The notes under the pieces were generated by a model. The model searched no databases, was not told the DNA's origin, and was given only the letters and a program-made list of their open reading frames with translations. A program made the translations under genes and the position numbers. Shown piece after piece: positions 1 to 7,767 of a stretch of DNA of 64,000 nucleotides. Source of the stretch: Onstottus_B sp049273855 (GTDB taxonomy: Bacteria; Acidobacteriota; Blastocatellia; UBA7656); NCBI GenBank assembly GCA_049273855.1, contig JBASRN010000095.1:1-64000 (forward strand). The letters are read 5' to 3'. The number at the start of each line of letters is the position of its first letter. Within the stretch, counting starts at the first letter, position 1.

Positions 1-2
1 AC

Positions 3-1592
3 ACCATCTCGATCCTGCGGGGCTTGAAGGAGCGCTACGAAGTTCACCACGGAGTCCGCATCAAAGACTCGGCGCTTGTGTCGGCGGCGGTGTTGTCGCA
101 TCGATATATCTCGGATCGCTTCTTGCCCGACAAGGCCATCGACCTGGTCGACGAAGCGGCAGCCAAGCTGAGGACGGAGATCGATTCGATGCCGGCCGAG
201 CTGGACGAAATACTTCGACGTGTGATGCAGCTCGAGATCGAGCGCGAGGCCTTGAAGAAGGAAACCGACGCCGCATCGCGTCACCGGCTCGAGAAGCTCG
301 AGAAAGAGCTTGCCAATCTTAAAGCAAACGCCGATCAGTTAAAGGCTCAGTGGCAAGCGGAGAAGGAATCAGTTCAGAAGATTCGCTCGATCCGGGAAGA
401 GATCGAGCAGACCAGGCTCGCGATCGAGCAGGCGCAACGCGAGTACGATCTCAACCGGGCGGCTGAACTCCAATACGGCAAGCTTATTCAGCTCGAGAAA
501 CAGTTGCGCGAGTATGAAGAGGGGCTGGACAAAGAGCATGGGCGGGGCAGACTCCTGAAGGAAGAAGTTGACGAGGAAGACATCGCCGAAGTTGTGAGCC
601 GATGGACAGGGGTGCCGGTTTCCAAGCTGCTGGAAGGCGAGCTTCAGAAGCTACTGTCTTTGGAAGAACATCTCCACAAGCGCGTAGTCGGCCAGGAAGA
701 AGCGGTCAAAGCGGTCTCCGACGCGGTTATTCGAGCTCGATCGGGGCTTAAGGATCCGAACCGGCCGATCGGCTCGTTCATCTTCCTTGGGCCGACCGGC
801 GTCGGCAAAACCGAGCTGGCTCGCGCTCTGGCCGCGTTCCTGTTTGATGACGAGCACGCCATGATTCGGATAGACATGTCCGAGTATCAAGAGAAGCACA
901 CCGTTGCGCGGTTGATCGGCGCGCCTCCGGGCTACGTCGGCTACGAGGAAGGCGGGCAATTGACCGAAGCTGTTCGCCGGAGGCCCTACTCCGTCGTTTT
1001 GTTCGACGAGGTCGAGAAGGCGCACCACGACGTGTTCAACGTGCTGCTTCAAATACTCGACGACGGCAGGCTGACAGACGGCCAGGGCCGCGTGGTGAAC
1101 TTCAAGAACACGATCATAATCATGACCTCGAACGTCGGGAGTCACCTTATTCTCGAGTACCAGGGCCAGCTCGAAGGCGACCGGTACGAGAAGATGAAAG
1201 ACAGCGTCCTGGATTCGCTGCGGCATCACTTCAGGCCCGAGTTCTTGAATCGCGTGGATGAGATCATCGTGTTCCACGCGTTGACCGAAGAGGACCTGAA
1301 GAAGATCGTGGACATCCAGCTCGAGCGTTTGCGGTCGCGGCTGGTCGAACGACGCATGACGCTTGAGCTGAGCGAGGAAGCGAAGGCGCATCTGGCTCGT
1401 TCGGGCTACGACCCGGTCTACGGTGCGCGCCCGTTGAAACGAGCGATCCAGCGTGAGATCGAGACACCCCTCTCGCGTCTCATCTTGACGGGTGAGGTGC
1501 GAGACAACTCAACCATTAGAGTTGATGTCGCGGACAGTAAGATCGTGTTTTCGACTCAACCTCACGCAGCCGAAGCCGAAGCCGGACGATGA
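3..1592 (+). CDS. clpB: ATP-dependent chaperone ClpB, C-terminal part (5' end outside window)
   Basis: The reading frame is open from the left edge, so the N-domain and first ATPase ring are missing. ClpB is the cytoplasmic Hsp100 disaggregase that works with DnaK to extract proteins from aggregates. What is visible: the end of NBD1, a charged coiled-coil middle domain (about nt 195-540, rich in E/K/Q), then NBD2 with Walker A GPTGVGKT (nt 789-812), Walker B VVLFDEVEKAH (around nt 993-1020), the pore-loop motif GYVGYEEGG and the C-terminal small domain ending near GARPLKRAIQREIE. The coiled coil and the absence of an IGL/IGF ClpP-docking loop favour ClpB over ClpA/ClpC. It is followed on the same strand by other proteostasis genes. 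Identification is very secure. Confidence 0.97.
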   Translation, partial: TISILRGLKERYEVHHGVRIKDSALVSAAVLSHRYISDRFLPDKAIDLVDEAAAKLRTEIDSMPAELDEILRRVMQLEIEREALKKETDAASRHRLEKLEKELANLKANADQLKAQWQAEKESVQKIRSIREEIEQTRLAIEQAQREYDLNRAAELQYGKLIQLEKQLREYEEGLDKEHGRGRLLKEEVDEEDIAEVVSRWTGVPVSKLLEGELQKLLSLEEHLHKRVVGQEEAVKAVSDAVIRARSGLKDPNRPIGSFIFLGPTGVGKTELARALAAFLFDDEHAMIRIDMSEYQEKHTVARLIGAPPGYVGYEEGGQLTEAVRRRPYSVVLFDEVEKAHHDVFNVLLQILDDGRLTDGQGRVVNFKNTIIIMTSNVGSHLILEYQGQLEGDRYEKMKDSVLDSLRHHFRPEFLNRVDEIIVFHALTEEDLKKIVDIQLERLRSRLVERRMTLELSEEAKAHLARSGYDPVYGARPLKRAIQREIETPLSRLILTGEVRDNSTIRVDVADSKIVFSTQPHAAEAEAGR

Positions 1593-1679
1593 TGTATTTG
1601 CCGGCACGGCCTTCACAGATCGACTGTGGTATGATGATGGCACGACCTTTGACAATTGAATAACGGAGGTCCGACGCGT

Positions 1680-1997
1680 ATGAACGAAGTGTTTGTGATG
1701 CGGCGAGCCAACGGCACCCTCTTCACCGAGGAGATCAGCGGAAAGCCTCTGGTGCCGATCTGGTCCAGTGAAGAAGCGGTATTGCACTATAGGGAACGCA
1801 ATCCCGAGCTTGGGGTCTTCTTGCCCCAAAGATTTAGCCGCTCTTTGCTGAAGAGCCTGACAAGCTCAAGCGGGTCACCCGAGTTCTTTCTACTTTCAAA
1901 TGAGGATGCGGATGCCGATCTTCAGGACGGGAGACCTGTCTCGCTTGACGAGATTTTCCCGGAGGGTGAAAACGCGCCGCGGTCTGCACACCCGTAG
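1680..1997 (+). CDS. Small acidic hypothetical protein in the proteostasis block
   Basis: This encodes 105 aa of unknown function. The start is ATG 1680 because a strong Shine-Dalgarno GGAGGT (1665-1670) lies 9 nt upstream; an in-frame TTG at 1656 lies before that site and is rejected. The N-terminal half reads like a compact alpha/beta fold (FVMRRANGTLFTEEI, then VPIWSSEEAVLHYRERNPEL). The C-terminal half is acidic (EDADADLQDGRPVSLDEIF). It has no signal peptide, membrane helix or cysteine motif, so it is probably cytoplasmic. It resembles small DUF2750/SseB-like proteins in style, but I cannot assign a family. It sits between clpB and a release-factor-like gene on the same strand, so a role in protein quality control is a guess from context. 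Confidence 0.8.
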   Translation: MNEVFVMRRANGTLFTEEISGKPLVPIWSSEEAVLHYRERNPELGVFLPQRFSRSLLKSLTSSSGSPEFFLLSNEDADADLQDGRPVSLDEIFPEGENAPRSAHP

Positions 1998-2066
1998 ATA
2001 TCGTCCAAAGAACCAGCCACATGGCAATGCACAAGCAGAACAGAAAAGCGAACAAGGAGGATGGGC

Positions 2067-3203
2067 ATGATCTCGTACCAGGACATTCGCCAGTTGCAGC
2101 AGCTTCCATCGGGACCGGAAGCGTCGATCCTGAGTTTGTACGTGAACGTGGATCAATCGAACGCAGCGAATCTGAATCGAGGATTTGAGACCGAAGTTGA
2201 GAGCCTCTTTCGAAAAATGCCGGACAGCCATTTGCCGCCAGAGAACCACAGGTCGGAATTCGAGGCTGAGTGCAGGAAGGTTCTGGAGTTTCTGAGCGAG
2301 TACACGCCCAAGGGCAAAGCGCTGGTGATCTTTAGCGACTCGAGCCGCGACTTGTGGTGGCAGCGCGATCTTCAAGTAAGCTTGCCGACCAGCGCGCGCT
2401 GGTCTGCCACTCCCTGGGTGCGTCCGTTGCTGGAAGTGATTGAGGACCACGACCGTTTCGGGGTCGTCTTGATCGACAAGCTCCACGCGCGGATTCTCAC
2501 GGTCGATGCGACGGGAGTCCAACAGCTGTTTGAAGCTTCGTCCGACGTACCCAATAAGCACGCGACGACCGGGACCGATCACATTATGTCGCAGGGCCAG
2601 ATGGACCGAGATCATACGAATCATTTGAGAGCTCACGCGAGGCGGGTCGCCGAGGAACTGGCTATGCTTGTGGATCGAATGAGGCTCACGAGAGTCGTGA
2701 TAGGCGGGCCGGTTGAGGCGACATCGACATTCAGCAGCGAGCTGCCGAAGCGTCTCGAGCAGATGATCATCGGAACTATTTCGGCGCCGGTTGACGCAAC
2801 TGGCGAGCGGCTGCTGAGCGAGCTGAGGGAAATCCAACGGAAGGCCGAGCACGAAGACGAGGCAAAGATCGTGGACTCGATGATCACGGCGGCTATGAAA
2901 GGCGATCGCGCGGTGCTTGGTATCTCGGCGACGCTTGCCGCGATTCAAGAAGGCAGAGTCTACCGTTTGGTTATTGCCAGGGACTATCGGGCAGTGGGCA
3001 ATGAGTGCACCGCTTGCCGCGTGCTTGTTGCGGACCCTGTTGAGAGCTGTTCGTTCTGCGGAGGAAAACTCGAACCGGTGCCGGATCTGATCAACCGCGC
3101 TTCGCATCGAGTGATCGAGCAAGCCGGCAAGGTCCAGATGGTTTCGGGCGAGGCGGCCGACAAGCTGGCAGCGACCGGCATCGGAGCAGTTTTGAGGTTT
3201 TGA
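2067..3203 (+). CDS. Bacterial archaeo-eukaryotic release-factor-like protein (baeRF/eRF1 type)
   Basis: This 378-aa protein resembles the bacterial eRF1/Pelota/Vms1-like (baeRF, VLRF1-type) families, thought to act in peptidyl-tRNA release or ribosome rescue. Visible features: an N-terminal alpha/beta domain (ILSLYVNVDQS), a middle domain with VVLIDKLHARI and a loop SQGQMDRDHTNHLR, where Q176-G177-Q178 lies where eRF1 has GGQ, a helix AHARRVAEEL, IGGPVEATSTF and a PKRLEQMIIGTI strand. A C-terminal domain has a zinc ribbon, C314-x2-C317 and C328-x2-C331, as in domain 3 of archaeal eRF1/Pelota. ATG 2067 is chosen: AAGGAGG (2054-2060) is 6 nt upstream, whereas ATG 2061 directly abuts that site. 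Family assignment is by pattern; the exact baeRF subfamily is unsure. Confidence 0.82.
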   Translation: MISYQDIRQLQQLPSGPEASILSLYVNVDQSNAANLNRGFETEVESLFRKMPDSHLPPENHRSEFEAECRKVLEFLSEYTPKGKALVIFSDSSRDLWWQRDLQVSLPTSARWSATPWVRPLLEVIEDHDRFGVVLIDKLHARILTVDATGVQQLFEASSDVPNKHATTGTDHIMSQGQMDRDHTNHLRAHARRVAEELAMLVDRMRLTRVVIGGPVEATSTFSSELPKRLEQMIIGTISAPVDATGERLLSELREIQRKAEHEDEAKIVDSMITAAMKGDRAVLGISATLAAIQEGRVYRLVIARDYRAVGNECTACRVLVADPVESCSFCGGKLEPVPDLINRASHRVIEQAGKVQMVSGEAADKLAATGIGAVLRF

Positions 3204-3215
3204 GGAAGCAAGACC

Positions 3216-3264
3216 AGTGATACGTGATATGTGATCAGTAAAGCGTGATCGGTGATGCGTGATT
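3216..3264. repeat. Heptanucleotide tandem array (7 units)
   Basis: Seven consecutive 7-mers follow the pattern NGTGATN: agtgata, cgtgata, tgtgatc, agtaaag, cgtgatc, ggtgatg, cgtgatt. The array lies in the 132-bp space between the release-factor-like gene and clpP. It resembles the short tandemly repeated repetitive sequences with 7-bp period known from cyanobacteria. No function can be read from it. Confidence 0.8.
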
Positions 3265-3335
3265 CCAAAACTCATTAAAGGGTCGAAACACGAGTCACAG
3301 CCACGAATCCCCATTCATGCATCCTTCAGGAGCTT

Positions 3336-3977
3336 ATGGCGTTAATACCAACAGTCGTCGAATCAACAACGCGAGGCGAGCGGCACTTCGACATCTACTC
3401 GAGGCTGCTCAGAGAACACATCATTTTCCTGGGCACGCCTATCAGCGAAGCGGTCGCCAACATAATTGTTGCCGAGTTGCTCTTCCTTGAATCAGAGGAT
3501 CCGGACCGCGAAATATCGATCTACATAAACAGCCCGGGCGGGTCAATAACGGCGGCGCTGGCGATTTATGACACGATGCGTTTCATTCGCCCGGACATCG
3601 TGACGATCTGTATGGGCCAGGCGGCTTCGATGGCTGCGATAGTGCTTGCGGCAGGAACCAAAGGCAAGCGGTTCGCGCTTCCGAATTCGCGGATAATGAT
3701 CCATCAACCCTCGATGGAAGGGCTCGAAGGACAAGCGACCGACGTTCGAATCTACGCCGAGGAATTGCTGCGAATTCGCGAATTGCTCTCGCGGATTCTG
3801 GCTGAGACGACCGGCCAGAGCTACGAGAAGACCGACCGCGACGTGGAGCGAGATTTTATCCTCACCCCGTTACAGGCTGTCGAGTATGGACTCATTGACA
3901 ACGTCCTGTCGTCTCGTGAATCAACGTCGGCAAGCGCCCTCCGGCTGGCGCCGGTGCCTCTAGTGGAAGCAGTTTAG
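3336..3977 (+). CDS. clpP: ATP-dependent Clp protease proteolytic subunit ClpP
   Basis: This 213-aa protein is full length for ClpP, the cytoplasmic tetradecameric serine peptidase that degrades substrates unfolded by ClpX/ClpA/ClpC. The catalytic triad is visible at the expected spacing: Ser98 in GQAASMAA, His123 in RIMIHQPS and Asp173 in DVERDFIL (97/122/171 in E. coli). The oxyanion-region motif SPGGSITAA is intact. The N-terminus (MALIPTVVESTTRGERHFDIYSRLL) is a normal ClpP start, and CAGGAG lies 5 nt before ATG 3336. It follows the release-factor-like gene and is followed after 23 bp by hsp20. No clpX or other adaptor gene is adjacent; the partner ATPase must be elsewhere. Confidence 0.97.
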   Translation: MALIPTVVESTTRGERHFDIYSRLLREHIIFLGTPISEAVANIIVAELLFLESEDPDREISIYINSPGGSITAALAIYDTMRFIRPDIVTICMGQAASMAAIVLAAGTKGKRFALPNSRIMIHQPSMEGLEGQATDVRIYAEELLRIRELLSRILAETTGQSYEKTDRDVERDFILTPLQAVEYGLIDNVLSSRESTSASALRLAPVPLVEAV

Positions 3978-4000
3978 CAGTCCGGGTTTGAAGAGCAACG

Positions 4001-4378
4001 ATGGCGAAAAGCGGCAAGATTCTGATAGAGCGGCTTCGGAGCGAGGCGTCGTATCGCCGGCCAAGCGGACCGCTGTGGCAACCGGCGGTTGACGTTTACC
4101 GGTGTCCTAGCGGCTGGAAGGTCAAGTTCGATCTCGCCGGAGTCTCGCCGGACGACGTTCAGGTTTTGATAGTCGAGAACAAGCTGATCGTTCGCGGAGT
4201 CAGGCGTGATTCGATCATGACAGAAGGGTGGAGTTACTACCAGCTCGAGATCACCTACAGTCGCTTCGAGCGCATTTTGCAGTTGCCCTTCGACCTCTCG
4301 AACGCCGAGATCCGCATCGAGTCAAATGAGGGCTGGTTTATTTTGCACATTGACTGTGGTAGTAGCGGCGGGGCGTAG
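4001..4378 (+). CDS. Hsp20/alpha-crystallin family small heat shock protein
   Basis: This 125-aa protein has an alpha-crystallin domain over most of its length: PAVDVYRCPSGWKVKFDLAGVSPDDVQ, then ENKLIVRGVRRD and the beta-strand pair SRFERILQLPFDL with WFILHID near the end. Small heat shock proteins bind unfolding polypeptides without ATP and pass them to DnaK/ClpB. The C-terminal I-x-I/V oligomerisation motif is not evident; the protein ends shortly after the last strand with GSSGGA, so the C-terminal extension is short. It starts 23 bp after clpP and ends 53 bp before lon, and is probably co-transcribed with them. The bracketed motif above spans residues near 27-55. Confidence 0.93.
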   Translation: MAKSGKILIERLRSEASYRRPSGPLWQPAVDVYRCPSGWKVKFDLAGVSPDDVQVLIVENKLIVRGVRRDSIMTEGWSYYQLEITYSRFERILQLPFDLSNAEIRIESNEGWFILHIDCGSSGGA

Positions 4379-4431
4379 GCCGCCGCACATCGTGCGGCAC
4401 AGTGAGCCGCCGGCAAGGGGTAAAAAGAACA

Positions 4432-6909
4432 ATGGCAGAGAGTGAGATATCCGATAGGGAGAAGAAAGACGAGCTTACGCCGGACAGCGTTGGCAAGATT
4501 CTGGAGCTTCCGATACTGCCGCTGCGAAACACCGTTATATTTCCTTCTGGGATTTCGCCGTTGACGGTCGGCCGCCCGCTTTCGCTCGCGGCTGCGGAGG
4601 CGGCGCTCGCCACCGAAGAGAAGCTGCTGGGTGTGGTAGCACAGAAAACGGACGGCGATGGAGACCCGGCCACCTCGAATCTTTATCAGGTCGGAACGAT
4701 GGTGGTGATAAACCGAATGATGCGCTCGCCGGGCAGCGAGGATACTCTGCATCTGATCGTTCAGGGGCAAGAGAGGTTTCGCATAATCGGATTCACCGAG
4801 CAGACACCGCTTTTCAAAGCCAGAGTGGAGCTTCTGCCCGAGCCGGCGCGAGAGCATACTCCCGAGGTCGAGGCGCTTCGACGCAACATCAACGCGATGG
4901 TCCAGAAAGCGCTGGCGCTGTTGCCAAACGTGCCTCCCGAAATTCGGACCATCATTCTGGGCGCGGACGACTCAGTGCGTCTCGCTTACTTTCTCGGTTC
5001 AGTGCTGGACCTCGACGTTACTCAAGAACAGGCGTTGCTTGAAGCCGACACCGAAGGCGAACTGCTTCACCATATGCACACCTACCTCGCGCGCGAGGTC
5101 GAAGTTCTCGAGATCCGCAGCAAGATCGCCAACCAGGCGCAAGAGGAGCTTGGCAAGGCCCAGCGCGACTACATCCTGCGCGAGCAGATGAAGCAGATTC
5201 AGAAGGAACTGGGCGACGCCGAACCCGAACAAGCTGAAGCCGCCATGCTGCGCGAACGCATAGAAGGCGCCGACCTGCCCGATGACGTGCGCACCGAAGC
5301 AGAGCGCGAGTTGCGTCGCCTTGAACGGCTGCCCGCAGCCGCACCCGACTATCACGTCATTCGCACTTATCTCGAATGGGTCCTCGATCTTCCCTGGAAG
5401 AAAAGGACGGAGGACAGCCTCGACCTTAACCACGCCCGCGAAGTGCTGGACGAAGATCACTACGATCTGGACGACATCAAGGAGCGGATACTCGAACACC
5501 TGGCAGTGATCAAGCTTAACCCGAAAACGAAGGCGCCGATACTCTGCTTCGTCGGCCCGCCTGGGGTGGGCAAGACAAGCCTGGGCCAGTCGGTCGCGCG
5601 CTCTATGGGAAGGAAGTTCGAGCGCATGTCTCTGGGAGGTATGCGCGACGAGGCCGAGCTTCGCGGGCACAGGCGTACCTATATCGGCGCGCTCCCGGGC
5701 AGAATTATCCAGTCGCTGCGGCGAGTCGGTGTGAACAATCCGGTGATGATGCTTGATGAAGTTGACAAGCTTGGGATGGACTTCAGGGGCGATCCGGCCT
5801 CCGCGTTGCTCGAGATCCTCGATCCGGCTCAGAACTTTTCGTTCCGCGATCACTATCTGGATCTGCCGTTCGATCTGTCGAGCGTGTTTTTTATCGCAAC
5901 TGCCAACACGCTGACGCCGATTCCTCCCGCGCTGCGGGACCGGATGGAAGTGATTCGTCTGGACGGCTACAGCGAGGAAGAGAAGCTTCACATTGCCAAG
6001 CGCTATCTGGTTCCCCGGCAGATCAAAGAAGCCGGACTTGGCGAAGAGCAAGTGCAGATCACCGATCAAGCTATGGCCGCGATCATCGGCCGCTACACGC
6101 GTGAGGCGGGTGTCCGGCAGCTCGAGCGAACGATCGGCAGGCTTGCGCGCAAGGTTGCATTGAAAGTCGCGCGCGGAGAAGGCGATGTGTTCACAATAAC
6201 ACCGGACGATCTCGAAGCGTACCTCGGCCACGAAACTTTCTTCCACGAGATGGCGCGAAAGAACCTGCCGCCGGGCGTTGCGACCGGGCTTGCGGTAACC
6301 GAGATGGGCGGCGAAGTGCTGTTTATCGAAGCTACGCTGTTGCCGGGCGCGAAGGGACTGACGCTTACCGGACAGCTCGGCGAAGTGATGCAGGAATCAG
6401 CCAAGGCCGCACACAGTTATCTCTGGTCGCACGCTAGCGAGCTTGGCTTCGATTGCCGGGAGAAACTGGAAAAGAACGGCGTGCATGTTCACGTTCCAGC
6501 CGGCGCGACTCCAAAGGACGGACCTTCCGCGGGCGTTGCGATTGTGTCGGCGCTGGCTTCGCTGTGCACCGGCCGCACGGTTCGCAGCGACACGGCTATG
6601 ACCGGCGAGATTACGCTGAGCGGTTTGGTCTTTCCGGTCGGCGGCATCAAGGGAAAAGTGCTTGCTGCGCAGCGGGCTGGGATGAAGCGGGTCGTGTTGC
6701 CCCGGAGAAACGAGCAGGACTTGAAGGACGTCCCCGAAGAGACGCGGCGAGATCTCGAGATCGTATTTGTCGAGACTGTCGCTGATCTTCTGCCGCTGAC
6801 GCTGACGCCGGAAGGCGAGTCGGCTGGCGAACCTGAGAAGCCAATGAGTGAGGCTTCGCCCGTTCCAGATCAAAGCGAGGTTGGTGTTGAAGGCCGGGCG
6901 CGCGCTTAG
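4432..6909 (+). CDS. lon: ATP-dependent endopeptidase La (Lon)
   Basis: This 825-aa protein has the size of bacterial LonA, a cytoplasmic hexameric AAA+ protease for misfolded and regulatory proteins. Order: LON substrate-binding domain (LPILPLRNTVIFPSG at the start), helical linker, AAA+ module with Walker A GPPGVGKT at residues 375-382 and Walker B VMMLDEVDK near 440, and the peptidase domain with the Ser-Lys dyad Ser699 (PKDGPSAG) and Lys742 (GGIKGKV), spaced as in E. coli. ATG 4432 is preferred over GTG 4402: AAGGGG (4415-4420) lies upstream of it and the family normally starts near here. The C-terminus has a 35-residue acidic/Pro-rich tail. It is the last gene of the proteostasis block and faces a convergent gene. 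Confidence 0.97.
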   Translation: MAESEISDREKKDELTPDSVGKILELPILPLRNTVIFPSGISPLTVGRPLSLAAAEAALATEEKLLGVVAQKTDGDGDPATSNLYQVGTMVVINRMMRSPGSEDTLHLIVQGQERFRIIGFTEQTPLFKARVELLPEPAREHTPEVEALRRNINAMVQKALALLPNVPPEIRTIILGADDSVRLAYFLGSVLDLDVTQEQALLEADTEGELLHHMHTYLAREVEVLEIRSKIANQAQEELGKAQRDYILREQMKQIQKELGDAEPEQAEAAMLRERIEGADLPDDVRTEAERELRRLERLPAAAPDYHVIRTYLEWVLDLPWKKRTEDSLDLNHAREVLDEDHYDLDDIKERILEHLAVIKLNPKTKAPILCFVGPPGVGKTSLGQSVARSMGRKFERMSLGGMRDEAELRGHRRTYIGALPGRIIQSLRRVGVNNPVMMLDEVDKLGMDFRGDPASALLEILDPAQNFSFRDHYLDLPFDLSSVFFIATANTLTPIPPALRDRMEVIRLDGYSEEEKLHIAKRYLVPRQIKEAGLGEEQVQITDQAMAAIIGRYTREAGVRQLERTIGRLARKVALKVARGEGDVFTITPDDLEAYLGHETFFHEMARKNLPPGVATGLAVTEMGGEVLFIEATLLPGAKGLTLTGQLGEVMQESAKAAHSYLWSHASELGFDCREKLEKNGVHVHVPAGATPKDGPSAGVAIVSALASLCTGRTVRSDTAMTGEITLSGLVFPVGGIKGKVLAAQRAGMKRVVLPRRNEQDLKDVPEETRRDLEIVFVETVADLLPLTLTPEGESAGEPEKPMSEASPVPDQSEVGVEGRARA

Positions 6910-6969
6910 AGGTGCGCGTTCAGGAGGCCAGGCTTAATATGCCAGGTATAGGTTGAACCTGAACTTCGG

Positions 6970-7569
6970 TTAGCGCCAGGAGATGTTGCTCGCAGTTTCG
7001 TTTCTTGGCGTGACCGTTTTCTCTCTTATGCTCGCTTCCCACATTGCCGCGTGTTGACCGTCTGCGTCGGTGTAAACAAACTCTACCTTGATCGGCGAGC
7101 TCGACTGCGAAGGCTCCGCGCTCCATCCTTCGATCGTGATCGGCTCGCCCTGATCACGGCGGTGGTAGACGGTTGCGTACAGGTATTGCTGGACGCTGAA
7201 GTTCTCCTTGCGCGAGTTGCTCTCCTTAACCAACTGAATCGCCTTGTCCGCGTCTGACTGAAAACGCTCGGCGACCAGCAACCCACCCACGACTATGATT
7301 ATGGCCAAAGGCACGCCGGCAAAAACGATCCTCGGCCAGTCATCAAGAAGCCGCTTGGTTACAGTTTGAGATGAGAATGGATCATCGCGCTCCAGCTCCT
7401 GCCATTCTTGATCGAAGACCGGGTTGCAACGCGGGCAGGCGTCGCCGGGTGCGTCGTTCGACACCCTGAAGCCGCAACCGGGACACGTTCGGTGATTGAT
7501 GCGCCTCTCGATCATCGAGTAAGCGATCACCATGGCACAGACAAGGACTATTACTGATAGCAGGGCCAC
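6970..7569 (-). CDS. Membrane-anchored zinc-ribbon protein, unknown function
   Basis: This 199-aa protein has an N-terminal hydrophobic helix (LLSVIVLVCAMVIAYSMI), a short zinc ribbon CPGCG-x11-CPRC just after it, a second transmembrane helix near residues 83-103 (IVFAGVPLAIIIVVGGLLVA) and a soluble C-terminal domain of about 95 residues with no recognised motif. The likely topology places the ribbon between the two helices in the cytoplasm and the C-terminal part in the periplasm, or the reverse. The start is GTG 7569 with AGGAGG upstream at short spacing (3 nt), so a downstream ATG at codon 12 is possible. It converges with lon and is isolated. No function is proposed. Confidence 0.72.
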   Translation of the reverse strand: MALLSVIVLVCAMVIAYSMIERRINHRTCPGCGFRVSNDAPGDACPRCNPVFDQEWQELERDDPFSSQTVTKRLLDDWPRIVFAGVPLAIIIVVGGLLVAERFQSDADKAIQLVKESNSRKENFSVQQYLYATVYHRRDQGEPITIEGWSAEPSQSSSPIKVEFVYTDADGQHAAMWEASIREKTVTPRNETASNISWR

Positions 7570-7767
7570 TTGCCTCCTTTATAAACCTTCGCCGGTGGAG
7601 ATTGCTGAATAACGCGGCGAGAGAGTAGCTGAACGCTCTCAATGTTAGCTCGCAGTTTTTAACGCTCACGATGCCTTGCAAACGCCGGCCGAGCACGAAT
7701 GGCGCGGAACCCTTCCGCAGTTGGTGCAGACCACGGCCGCCTCGGGATTAAAGCACTTCATCGCGAA

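Noticed and set aside
3216..3264. Heptamer array as a CRISPR
   Set aside because: Units are 7 bp with no spacers and no cas genes in the window.
1896..3314. Long open frame antisense to the release-factor-like gene
   Set aside because: No ribosome-binding site or domain; sense strand codes a recognisable protein with correct start. Such frames are common in GC-rich DNA.
4999..6246. 415-codon antisense open frame inside lon
   Set aside because: No homology pattern, His/Arg-rich composition typical of a shadow frame; lon motifs are intact on the other strand.
6910..6969. Inverted repeat gttcagg/cctgaac between lon and the zinc-ribbon gene
   Set aside because: Only 7 bp with a loop of over 30 bases; too weak for a terminator call.
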